Notes under the pieces: generated by a model | Database searches by the model: none | Seen by the model: only the letters and a program-made list of their open reading frames with translations | Told to the model about the DNA's origin: nothing | Shown here: positions 34,027 through 44,120 of the stretch, piece after piece | Position numbering within the stretch: the stretch's first letter is position 1 | Layout: the number at the start of each line of letters is the position of its first letter | Translations under genes and position numbers: made by a program | Assembly: GCA_016271365.2 (NCBI GenBank) | Contig: CM057452.1 | Location: 1,243,563,001-1,243,627,000, forward strand | Source: Neoceratodus forsteri | Lineage: Eukaryota > Chordata > Ceratodontiformes > Ceratodontidae | DNA length: 64,000 nt | Direction: 5' to 3'

Positions 34027-34482
34027 TTCCCCCTCTTCTTTTGTGAATACTGAGCAGAAATATTCATTCAGTATTCCTGCTTTTCACTGTTCCCCTGCCT
34101 TACCCAACTATTCATTCTATTCAGCCTCACTATCCCTCCCTTTGTCTTTCTCGCTCACTGATGTACCTATAAAGGTTTTATCCCCTTCTTAACTGAGTTG
34201 GCTATCTTTTTCCTCAGTTTGGGCCTTTGCTATTCTGACTTCCTCCCTGCTTCTTTCTGCCTTAACTGGTACAGCTCTCTGTCCTGCTCCTTCTGTGTTT
34301 CCTTATACTTCTGGAATACTATCTTTTTCTTCCTGACTTTCACAGCCACCTCTCTTGAGAACCATAGTGGCTTTTTTTTTCTTTTGATTTGTTTATTTGC
34401 TTCACACAAAGGCTTGTTGCCTCTGTGATGGCAGTTTTGATAATTCCTCATTGTTGCTCCACACCTCCTTCTAGCCTGTTTG

Positions 34483-35210
34483 CTAGTGCTTTCTGAGGCA
34501 CTCTCCCATCTTGCCAAAGTCAGCCCTCCTAAAGTCCAGTACCCTCACTTTTGTATGGCTTGACTCTATAGCTGAGTTTAACGTGAACCACATTGTTTGA
34601 TGGTCACTTGTCCCCAGATGGCAACCCATTTCTAGATCTGAGATCCTCTCACTGCCCCCGTTTGAGAGTATGAGGTCTAAGATTGCTCCCTCACGAGTGG
34701 GTTCTGAAACTAGCTGTCTAATGCCTGCCACCTGTAGGGTGTCAAGAATGGCCCTGCCCTTGGATGTGGCTGCAGCAAATGTGCTCCAGTTAACATCTGG
34801 CATATTCAGGTCTCCCATCAACAGTATCTCCCTTTCTCTGCCATTCAAGAATGCCTTCCATCATATCCTTGTCCATTCCTTCACCCTGACATGGGGGTCT
34901 GTACACAACCCTGTGCAGATTGTGGTGCCTTTCAGTCTCCAAGGTGACCCAGTGCCTCCTCTCCTCCCTGTTTACTCTTTTGTTCAGTTGCTTTTATCCC
35001 TTCTTTTACATGAGAGCTACTCCTCCCCTCTTCTCCCCTGCCTGTCTCTCTCCTAGGTTATGTACCCTGGTATGTTAACATCCCAGTCATGGTTCTCTGT
35101 GTACCATGTTTCTGTGACTGCTACGATATCCAGGCATCCCTCTTCCATTAAGGCCACCAGCTCAGGGAGCTTGTTGCCCAGACTACGAGCATTGGTACTC
35201 ATTACCCTCC
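34483..35210 (-). pseudogene. CR1 APE-type endonuclease (inner copy)
   Basis: Starts RVMSTNARSLGNKLPELVAL with catalytic E in VTETWYTENHDWDVNIPGY (near 35130-35075). The second half (34848-34483) holds LLMGDLNMPDVNWS, LDLILSNGG and TSDHQTMWF, i.e. the D-x-N and SDH catalytic residues. A stop after the GYIT strand and a frameshift separate the halves. Confidence 0.88.
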
Positions 35211-35431
35211 ATTTCCTGATGGCCTTACCCCTTTTGCCCCATCCCTGTCCTTCTTGCCTTTGTCACTTTCTCCATTTACCCTGCCCTTCTCCTCATCGAC
35301 ACCTCCATGTTGGTGATTGCCACACTTACTACCGTGATTGTTTGGGAGGGCTAGGATTTTCCTGCTCCTTTCCAGTGCCTCCCCCCTTGGCTAGTTTTAA
35401 AGCTTGCCAATGAAGCATTTAAACCTATCAC

Positions 35432-36302
35432 CTAGGATCCTGGTTCCCCTCCCGGACAGATGCAGCCCATCATGCCAGTATAGGCTTGCATCACTCCAGG
35501 TGGACCCCCAGTCCCCAATGAAGCCAAATCCCTGAGCTCCACACCAGTTTTCAACCACTGATTGAATCCCATGCCACGGAACACCCTAGCCTCTCCTATG
35601 CCATAGATGGGTAGCACCTCCGAGAAGGTTACCGTCGTGCTACCTGACCAAGGCCCCTCCCCAATTCCACAAACTCTTCCTGCACTTCTCTAATCCCTTT
35701 CTTAGCCAGATCATTTGTTCCTAGGTGGACAATGACATCCAGCTCCCTCCCCTGTGCAGCTGCTCCGGCAATCCTGAGGATTCGCTCCCTGTCCCTCCAA
35801 GCCATGGCGCCAGGCAGGCACCTTACCTCCCTCTCCCCTTCCTTGCCCAGTTCTACCTTCCTAACAATGGAGTCCCCCACCAGGAGTTGTTTCCTTCCCC
35901 TGCCACCTCCTGTGGGTCTCCTTTGTGGAGGTTCCCAGCATCCTCCTTGGTCTCCACTGTAGGTGCCTCCATAGAGGAATCACACTTTGCCAGAATGGCA
36001 TAGGAATTGTGGAGAGGTACAACTGGAGGGATGTGCCTCTGTTCCACCACCCTCACCCTCCCTGAGCCCACTGTGGTCCAACCGCTCCTCTTTCTTGGCA
36101 ACCTCTGAGGCAACGGCAGTGGCACTGGTGGTCCCTGGATGGAAGAGGAGGTCCCACAAATCCTGGCCAACTCAGCCTGGAGATGAGCAACCTCCTCCCT
36201 CAGCCCAGAGAGGTGCCTGCAGATGGGACAACACCGCATCCTCCAGAACATCTCCTGGAAGACTGCTGCTCCACAGCCACTGCACTGCACCACTCCAATC
36301 AT
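35432..36302 (-). pseudogene. CR1 ORF1: zinc finger, coiled coil and SGNH esterase
   Basis: From an ATG at 36302 the protein opens VVQCSGCGAAVF...MRCCPICRHL, a CxxC...CxxC finger, followed by the coiled-coil GLREEVAHLQAELARI. After a frameshift the segment 35880-35629 has GDSIV (nucleophile block, 35877-35863) and HLGTND (35727-35710), the marks of the SGNH hydrolase domain known in CR1 ORF1. The tail MGFNQWLKTG...GLHPS-type region lies at 35617-35432 in a third frame. The protein would bind RNA and, by family knowledge, has esterase activity of unknown role. Confidence 0.88.
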
Positions 36303-36662
36303 GTCTTATTTCTGGCCCCTTAACTGTTTGCAATCCTTACTCTTTCCTCTGTTTTTTTTCTCTCTCTCTCCTTACTTTCTGCCTGTGTGCCCGTTAAGCT
36401 CCTGATTGTCCTGTTCTAAGACAAGAATATCCTATTTTTCTCAGTAGACCACTTACTTGTTCAGAGGCAGACCTCCAGCAGCTAGAGGGGGCCGGAGAGC
36501 TACTCTTGCCCTTCTAGGATGGTGGGTCCTTGGTGGTTCTGTGATCACTCACTCACTTTCTGCCCCTAAACAGGAAGTTCCTGTTGTCAGTCAAATCCTG
36601 TGCCTATAAAAATAAAACTAGCTTTGGGTGGGGGGGTGAAGGGGAGGGAAGGAGGGCAATAT

Positions 36663-37045
36663 AGTCCCAGTAGAGAAGTTCAGTCACACAGCAGTCCTTT
36701 CTCCTGGTGTCTTCTGCCAAGCTATTAGCAGAATCTTTCTAAGGCAGTCTTTAAATGAAGCTTTCTTCTAGCTAAGCCACTCCCCCTACTTACCAGATCT
36801 TTCTACAAGTAATTTAAACCTCACAGCAGTTAAGTCCTTTCAGTCACCTGAGATTTACACCTAGATGACTTTTCAGTTACCCATTCAGTTCAGTTACCCA
36901 AACACACACTTTTTTTTTGTTTTGTATGTTAGTTTTTTTACCCTAAATTAAAGGTCCAAATACAAAAGTTATTCTACTTTAGTCCCAGCAGAGAAGTTCA
37001 GTCACACAGCAGTCCTTTCTCCTGGTATCTTCTGCCATGATATTA
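36663..37045 (-). promoter_or_regulatory. Tandem 5'-UTR monomers of the inner CR1
   Basis: AGTCCCAG(T/C)AGAGAAGTTC...TCCTTTCTCCTGGT occurs at 36663 and again at 36981 on the plus strand, 318 bases apart, upstream of the element's ORF1. Repeated 5' monomers are a common LINE promoter arrangement. Promoter function is an inference. Confidence 0.65.
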
Positions 37046-38464
37046 CAATGAGTAATAATGAGTACTCCTGCTCAGTTTTCACAGTGGAGGGGGGACCAAC
37101 ATGTATCAGCAGCCACTGGTGGAAGTGGACACAAGTCTATTTTCACTGGAGGCAGTCCAAAAGAGATTGGAAGCCCTAAAGGAAAATAAGGTGGTGATGC
37201 CAGAGGGGATTAACCCAAGGGTCTAAAAGAACTGAGCATTGTGCTAGCTTTCACCCCCCCCCACCCAGCAACACTATTCAGCACCTTTCAGAGGATTGGA
37301 GGAAGGCTGATGTGGTCTGTCTGCACAAAAGAGGCAGTGGGGAACAGGCTAGCAATTACAGACCAGACAGTCTGGTGGGGAAATTAATGGAGACCCTGCT
37401 GAAGGAGAGGCTGTACCTGGAGGCAAATGGGAAGCAGGACCAATGGTAGTTTCACAAGGGGAGGTCAGGTCATGTCAAACAAATCTCATAGATTTCTTTG
37501 ACTGGGTGACTAGGGAGGTGAATCAAGGAAGGGCAGCAGATGTGGCTTATCTGAACTTCAGTAAGGCATTTGCACTGTGCCACATGGGAAGCTAATAAAG
37601 AAACTTAGCATCCCAGGGTTTGGAAGAGTGTGGTGAGCTGGATATCAAACTGGTTGAAGTATAGGAGGCAGAGAATGGTGGTAAACAGCAGTCACTCAGG
37701 GCACAGAAAGTGATCAGTGGTGTGCCACAGTGATCAGGACTGGGTCCCGGTCTCTTCAATATCTTCATAGGTAACATTGCTGAAGCACTGGAGGGGAAGG
37801 TGTGTCCCCTTGCAGATGACGCAAAAGTATCCAACAGGGAGGACTCCTAGGAAGGGATGAAGAGAATGCAAAAGGATCAAGGGAAACACGAGGAGTGTTC
37901 TAGGTGTGGAAACTGGGTTTCAGTGCCAGAGAGTGAAAGGTCATTCACCTAGGGAGGGGAAAACTGAGGGCTGTGTATAAGATGGGGAGGTACATACAGT
38001 CACCAAGCAAAGGAGAGATCTTAGGATAATATTATCTGATGATCTCAAGGTGGCAGGGCAGTTCAGCAAGGCAGTAGACAAGGCTAATGTGATGCTGGGA
38101 TACATAGGGAGGGGTATTTTCAGCAGGAGAAGGGAGGTGGTGTTGACACTGTATCACCTGGTAGTGAGACCCTACCTAGAGCACTGTATCCAGTTCTGGA
38201 GGCTGCTACTCTGCAAGTAAACTGTCAGGGTAGAACCAGCCTAGAGGATGGCTACCAAAATGGTGCAGGGTTACGTGAGAAATCATGTGAGGAGAGGCTG
38301 CAGGAGCTCAATATATGTTCCCTAAAGGAAAGGAGAGCAAGAGGAGACATGATTGAGACCTATAAGTACCTCATGGGCATGAACCAGGTACAGGAGAGGA
38401 GTCTGTTTCACAGCAGGAGAAGCACAAGAACATGGGGGCATGCAATCAGGCTTGAGAGGGTAGT
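37046..38464 (+). pseudogene. Outer CR1 LINE, reverse transcriptase half
   Basis: Continues the element broken at 32352. FFDWVTREVNQGRAADVAYL then NFSKAF (37494-37570), ISGVPQ and LFNIFIGNIAEALEGKV with PLADDAKV (about 37760-37830) show the palm domain with ADD retained. Further C-terminal blocks run to about 38464, where the sequence changes before the usual CR1 3' tail. It carries many stops. Confidence 0.82.
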
Positions 38465-39289
38465 TTAAGAGGGATGTAAGATGCCGACCCACCAGCACAG
38501 CAGTAGCACAACCTCTCACGATGCTGATGACCCAGGTTCAGAAGCGAACCTGAGGTGTTGGAGGGCCAGCTGGGGGGAGGAGGATAGTGCATCTGCAGGA
38601 TTACTCTCCTCCTCCAGGGGGGTGGGTGAGCAAGAGCTTGAAGCTTGACTGATCCCTGGTGGAGGTCAGGGTAGATCCAGCCCAAGCTACGGCGGTGGGG
38701 GAGACATGGCAGACAGTAGCACATAAACCTTGACATCAGTCCTTTGCCTGTCCTTTGTCTGCTTTCAGTGACCTTTTAATCCTCTTGTTCCTTACTGTGG
38801 TTTGTGTCTCCATTCCTCCTCAGGCATCCTGCAACACAGAGGGAGTGTGGTGGCAATCCACTCCCCTCACCCCTGCAGGTCACATCCTCATGAGCCCCTG
38901 GTCTGCACACCTGATGAAGGTCATTTCAGCATCCTTCATTAGCCTCTGGGTCCGTATATAGCCACTGCCACTTACGCGACAGCTGCCCCACCTACCACTC
39001 CACCCTCCCACCCTTGGTCAGCTCTGCCTATATGGGTGCCTGTTGTCACATAATTGGTCATGTGATGGGCCCTGAATTTCCAATCTCCCCTAAGCTCCAC
39101 CAGCTCCTTATGCGAACAGTCTGCTAGGGGTTGCTGTTACCCTGCCTCCTACTATACCCACCTTTAATATAATTTGCTATTCCTGCCACTGTATTGTTCC
39201 TGTTATTCCATCTGCTCCACCCCCCCACCTCCCAATGGCTACCTCTTTCCCCTTAAAGCAGCCCTCCTCACCATTCGCTTTCCCGCTCC
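38465..39289. other. Probable body of a SINE or other short repeat
   Basis: No coding content recognised. It may be the body of the tRNA-headed element whose head is at 39291-39371 on the minus strand. A short hairpin GGTTC-AGAAGC-GAACC lies at about 38535-38550. Confidence 0.4.
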
Positions 39290-39290
39290 T

Positions 39291-39371
39291 GGTCTCGAAC
39301 TCCCACCCCCTGTTATCATGCCCCACTGCTGACTGCTGCACTATCCATTAAATCACCTCACAGCAGCAATT
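39291..39371 (-). mobile_element. tRNA-derived SINE head
   Basis: On the minus strand GAGGTGATTTAATGGATAGTG (A-box region, about 39359-39339, last bases trimmed) and GGAGTTCGAGACC (B box, 39303-39291) sit at the spacing of a tRNA-like RNA polymerase III promoter. It has no anticodon-stem fold good enough to call a tRNA gene. The body would extend toward lower coordinates. Confidence 0.6.
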
Positions 39372-39699
39372 GGTTTCAGTTGTGTGCTCTGTTAGTACCT
39401 TCACTGCACCCCCTTCTGACCTTGGTATATCCCCTTTTTTTGTCTCTACTTCACTCCTCCCTGCTATTAATAGTACCTCCCTCTGCTCTGCTCTCCTCTC
39501 CTTGTTTTCCCTGTTTTTTTGATATTTGCTGCTCTAAACCTCCTCTTGCCTCTGCTGCCTCTTCTTCAGCCTAGCAGGTATTACACTTCAACCCCAAGTT
39601 CCTCCTCCCCATGCTGCCCTTGCAATAGTCTCTCTCACTCCACATGTTTCCTGACAGCCCTATCTCCACATTCACCCCAGCCAATATTTCAACACCCCA

Positions 39700-41100
39700 C
39701 CATGGGCCCACCCACAAATTTTCTCCCCATTATCCTCTTCACCCTGATAGCTCACCTGCCAAGCCCCAACTGCCCCATGATGAAAAAACTATTTTTATCT
39801 CCTAATCCCCTTCATGCTGGCAAAGTCCTAATACCCTTACAGGTCCTAGAGTGCCAACATCCAGAGGGACACTTAACTCTTTGCCATCCAGGGCTGCCAC
39901 CCACCCTCGCACACCTAGCTTAGTCAGAAACCTGTTCTACTCCCCCCACTCTCACTGCCTACACCACTGCTGCCTGTCCCTAGTCTGCCGCCCCCTTATG
40001 GTCAAGTACTTTAAATGCACACACACCTCCCCTTGCAAACATCCCATCTTAAACTGGAGATGTACCAGTTTAATCCTGCTCCTTCTCCTCCTCTCAAGCT
40101 CCGTCCACCCAAACTCTGGCCCCACACCCCCAGTTTCCATCCCAACCCCCACCATGGGCCAGAACAAGATATCTGTTAGCACCGCCCACCTGAATATTCA
40201 GAGTTTGCTCACCAAAAAAACCCTCATTTGTAGCCTGGTCCAAATTCAATCATTTCAACATCATTACCCTCTGTGACACATGGCTGTCTCATAAAATCTC
40301 AGGAAGTTTCGCTCAAAGGATACTCCCTGATAAGAAAAGACAGAACCAAAAACAGAGTAGGTGGCTGCCTTTTCTTTATTTCTGATAGGCTCCCCTTCAC
40401 TGAACTCCCACTGAATGCAGATACCTCCATGCACAAATCACTGCTCATCAACCTTGTTGTTGGAAACAACAAAATCCTAACTATCTCTACAGTCTACCTA
40501 CCCCCAGGGACCCCCATTGGGAAACTTGATTCCTTCATCTCAATTAAATTGTCCTTCCTAATAATGTTGATAATCTTGGGTGATTTTAACTTTAACTGGG
40601 ATAGAAGCCAGCCTGATGGTGCCAAAGTCCTGCTTGCCAGCTATGGGCTGCATCAAATCATTACCACACCCACTAGAATCAACTATAAAATATGCTACAC
40701 CATCGACTGGATAGTCATCTCAAACCCATCCAGAATAGTGGCTTCTGAAGTACTCCCAGACTCTGTCAGTGACCACTGCATGACTTTTTCCCGCTGGTCT
40801 GCCAGAGCCCCCAAATCCTTACCAAATGTTATCCACATGAGGCAATTGAAAAATGCTAACATTGATGAACTCTCACAAGAGTTCAAAACCACAGACTCTG
40901 ACATTAATAACATATAGTCTGCCATTGAAGCATCCTTTAACACTTTCAACCTCATTTGTGAATCCTTCATCCCCCCAAAAAAGATTATAGTGTGTGGGCA
41001 CCAAAATGAATGGGTCACTCCAGATCTCCTCAGAATTATGCACTGCAGAGACCCCACTGTAATAAAGAAAAAGTTTTCCCTGCTCCAAGGATTCCTTTTT
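39700..41100 (+). mobile_element. L2/CR1-group LINE, 5' half (endonuclease side)
   Basis: Carries the start of the ORF2 protein and its endonuclease, and stops around 41100. The matching reverse-transcriptase half resumes near 48770. Between them lie a full L1 and about 100 bases of G-rich sequence on each side of it whose origin is unclear, so a third layer of insertion is possible. Confidence 0.78.
40060..40917 (+). pseudogene. APE-type endonuclease of L2/CR1-group LINE, with 2A-like start
   Basis: The N-terminus LILLLLLLSSSVHPNSGPTP includes a hydrophobic run and a degenerate 2A-like motif (HPNSGP, 40106-40123). It is followed by STAHLNIQSLLTKK, the first endonuclease strand. After a frameshift, 40273-40917 reads LKGYSLIRKDRTKNRVGGCL, LGDFNFNWDRS (catalytic D-x-N) and SDHCMTF (SDH box). 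The frame is broken near 40270 and ends early at 40917. Confidence 0.82.
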
Positions 41101-41446
41101 TCCCAAAGTTCACAACCCCCCCTCGGAGTTGATTATAAGAAGTCTGGGGGGTGTGGGGAATGATACCCCCCATGTTGGGGTGGGGGGGCAAAGCCTCCAG
41201 CAAAAACAAAGACAGTTGGGAGCGTGGTTAATGCTCAACCAAGATGGTGACCTAACCTTGCAGCTCCGTTCGTATAGAGCCTAGAACCCGTAATTTACCT
41301 TTTCTGTGGGAGAACTTTCAAGAAGGAAACTGAAAGACCAGTGTGTCGATATCTTGCTTCAGCACCTGGGTGACTCTGAAGGTAAACTGACAGCAACCGG
41401 GCTAACTACGACTGATTGAACCTGTTGCTTAGTCTGTGTGACACGC

Positions 41447-42376
41447 ATGATGGCACACTCATCAAAGGAGCGAGATGAGCCCTCTATTAGAGAGACGTTC
41501 ACCTCAATTATGGCTAGTATTGACACCCTCACTCTGGCTGCTAACAACTCAGCCTTTTCAATTCAGCAGATCAATTTGAGAATCGACGCGGTTGAGCAAA
41601 AGGCGACTAAGCAGGAGGATACACTTCAGAATTATTCGGCCCTTATGAGAGAGCAGGTGGCTCAGATACACCTCCTACAAGATAAAGTGGACGATTTGGA
41701 AAATAGAAGTCATCGCAACAATTTGTGCTTTCTGGGCTTTCTGGAGGGATGTGAGGATGGGAGGGTTTTACCCTTTCTACAGCAAGCATTGCCAGAGATC
41801 TTGAAACTCCCCCAGGGCACCAAGATTACCATGGAGCGGGCACATCGCATGTCACAACCCAGGCCTGCACAGGGGGAGAGGCCTCGCCCCATCATAGCTC
41901 AAATTCTGAACTTTGCAGAAAAAGAAGCGATACAGGCAAGGGCGAGAGAGTTAGGGCAACTGCAGTGGAAGGACCATAGGATTATGATATTTCAAGATTA
42001 CTCTAAAGAGCTAGCAGCCCGGCATAAAGCTTTTACCGAAGTCCGGCATAAGTTACATGCGATGAGGATCCCTTTTACTTTGAGATACCCTGCAACGTTG
42101 CAAATCTCGATCAATGGAGCTGACCAGCAATTTTCGTCCCCAGAGGCTGCCATGGTCTTCATCGCTAGCACTTGCCCGAATGGCTCAAGCTCGCCATCCT
42201 CTAGTCAGGCTGCAAGCAACTTGCAATCTCCCCTGTCAAAAGCTGTCTCTCCTGTTACCTTCCCCCATCCTGCCCCTCAGGGGGATTGGAACCCAGAAAC
42301 TCGAAAGTTCGGAAGAGACCTCCATCCTCACCGCATGCTAAATGGGCCATCCGCAGGAGAGGAAGAGCAATTTTGA
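41447..42376 (+). CDS. L1 ORF1 protein (RNA-binding, coiled coil)
   Basis: Open frame of about 309 codons from ATG ATG at 41447. Residues about 30-85 (SIDTLTLAANN...LLQDKVDDLENRSHRNN) form the heptad-rich coiled coil. An RRM-like domain follows, starting NNLCFLGFLEG, and then the C-terminal domain (PIIAQILNFAEKEAIQ..., MIFQDYSKELAARHKAF). ORF1p trimers coat L1 RNA in the cytoplasmic particle. The tail after residue 250 is Ser/Pro-rich. It starts 227 bases after the element's 5' end and is intact, unlike ORF2. Confidence 0.9.
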   Translation: MMAHSSKERDEPSIRETFTSIMASIDTLTLAANNSAFSIQQINLRIDAVEQKATKQEDTLQNYSALMREQVAQIHLLQDKVDDLENRSHRNNLCFLGFLEGCEDGRVLPFLQQALPEILKLPQGTKITMERAHRMSQPRPAQGERPRPIIAQILNFAEKEAIQARARELGQLQWKDHRIMIFQDYSKELAARHKAFTEVRHKLHAMRIPFTLRYPATLQISINGADQQFSSPEAAMVFIASTCPNGSSSPSSSQAASNLQSPLSKAVSPVTFPHPAPQGDWNPETRKFGRDLHPHRMLNGPSAGEEEQF

Positions 42377-42644
42377 CACACTGGCCCCTGCCCCTTTCGT
42401 GCCGGAGACTGAAGTACAGATAGAATATGTCAGCCCCTATTTTGCACACAACCGATTTTCGATCCTGAATGATCTTTCCGACGTGGTGGCATGTGAAGAA
42501 ATGGACATTGGGAACGGACACCCAGAATGCAGTCTTTTGGAAGAATTACACACTGAAAGCACCCAAAGTGTTGAGAGAAATTTAGCGATTCCCCCAACCG
42601 ACCTCCAGGCCCCAGGCTCGCCCCCAGACCGAGGCTTGGGCTGA
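42342..42644 (+). other. Open frame overlapping the end of L1 ORF1
   Basis: A 100-codon frame overlaps the last 35 bases of ORF1 and runs to 42644. Its text (FAHNRFSILNDLSDVV) is protein-like, resembling a gag-like C-terminal extension, so it may be the original ORF1 C-terminus lost by a frameshift. It has no recognisable domain. Confidence 0.4.
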
Positions 42645-44120
42645 GAACCCATCGAGGCAAAACAACTGAACCCTTCATGAACATTGGGAATTCCCAATAG
42701 TTTAATCTGTTGAATAGTCAGATAAGTATCTGATAGTGCTGTTATCGTAAATATGTAATTTTGTGGGTGGGAGAAAAGGTACAGCTTCTTTGGTCTACAT
42801 ATGGGAGTTACCTTCGACCCACTCTGGGACTGAGGTTCCCTCTCTAAGGTTAATTTAGCATGTGTCAACACAGGCTTACTTGTTTAGTTGTTTGGTTAGG
42901 TAGCCAGAAGCTGTTTACTGAGTGGGATAGCTGGTATGGATACCTGTAAGGAATGTATACAGATGCAGTTGCCAGGGACTACAAACTGGAGGACCGGGAG
43001 CACTGGATAATCCTGCTGGTGTGGCTCAGCTACTAAGGGACTTAGTGGTGCCCACCTCCACCTCCCCATCCTCTTATTTGGCCCTTTGTCCCTCATAATA
43101 CAGATCCCAAAGTTTCTTTTTGGGTTCATATCTTATCCCTTCCATTACCTTGTTCTGAAGGGTATGAAGTGGGGCGGTAAAACGCTTTCTCTGGATCCTG
43201 AATGGGCTGTATGCTTTACTAGGTACCCAAATATTACTGGAGACATTATATCAATCCTTCTGTAATGTCCTATGTGGCTGGCACATTTGGTATTCTTATC
43301 CGGTAATTAGTTTTTCCTTTCTCTGCAATGAATTGAGCTGTAAAATTAGTCAGCTCAACTGTTGTCTGCTGTAACAATTTTATTGCTAATTTTTTTAAAC
43401 CTCTAATATAAGGGTTGAAGGTTTTTAGTGACCACTAAAGATTCATCCTCTGGGGATTTTCCTCTAGCGCCATCTGGATGACATCAACATAATAATCAGT
43501 TAAGAATTAGGAGCGAGTCACCTGCATCTCTAGTATGTACTGTCTTGGATTTCACTTAGCCGCTGGTTTCTGGCAGTTTGCTAGTAACTCCAAGATGGTT
43601 AGCCCTAATTACATAAGCGGAGACCTTGATTTCTTTATCGGCATTAGAGATGTTTGCTGGTCTGAGACTCCGCTGACAGGACTCACACCCCCCCCTCGCT
43701 AGAAGGGGTGGCAGGTAGACCCGGATATGGCTCTACTAGAGTTGACTTGTTGCTCCTTCTGCTCCTATCTCGGTTTCGGATAACCTGGTATATATTTCAT
43801 AGTAGCAGAGTAGTTTCTTGCCCTTTTGTGGGAAGTACTTGTTCCACACCCCTAAGGGCGACAGGACATGCCATTGGCTAGGGCTCTAGCCAGTTTAGTC
43901 CTACCACTCTTCCTTTAATATTCTGTAGATAAGTTAGTTTGATAGTTAGATATAGTGACAGTATACAGTTTCTACAGTCCTGATAGCTAACCCTTGCTTG
44001 GTACTGGGGGGCCCTGTTAAGACTGGGGCAGTGCTTCTTAAATACCAAGCATTCTGAAGCACTTAGCTCCTTCTTTTAGGTTCTTTTCTACACTTGTTAT
44101 ATATTGAGGCCCTCAACTAA
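42645..44120 (+). other. Long spacer between L1 ORF1 and ORF2
   Basis: About 1.5 kb without a useful open frame. It lies inside the element, since both ORFs and both target duplications are accounted for. Whether it is native to the subfamily or holds another insertion cannot be told; I see no internal duplication marking one. Confidence 0.55.

Larger units (their letters stand above)
32353..37045 (-). mobile_element. Near-complete CR1 LINE inserted into the outer CR1
   Basis: On the minus strand it runs from 5' untranslated tandem monomers (37045-36660) through ORF1 (36302-35430), endonuclease (35210-34480) and reverse transcriptase (34030-32910) to the 3' tail ending TCTATGTTTCTAT at 32353. 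The length, about 4.7 kb, is close to a full CR1. Both flanks are one broken plus-strand CR1. CR1 makes little or no target duplication and none is evident. Confidence 0.9.

Noticed and set aside
39291..39371. Functional tRNA gene
   Set aside because: A and B boxes are present but a cloverleaf with anticodon arm and paired acceptor ends is not; better read as a SINE head.
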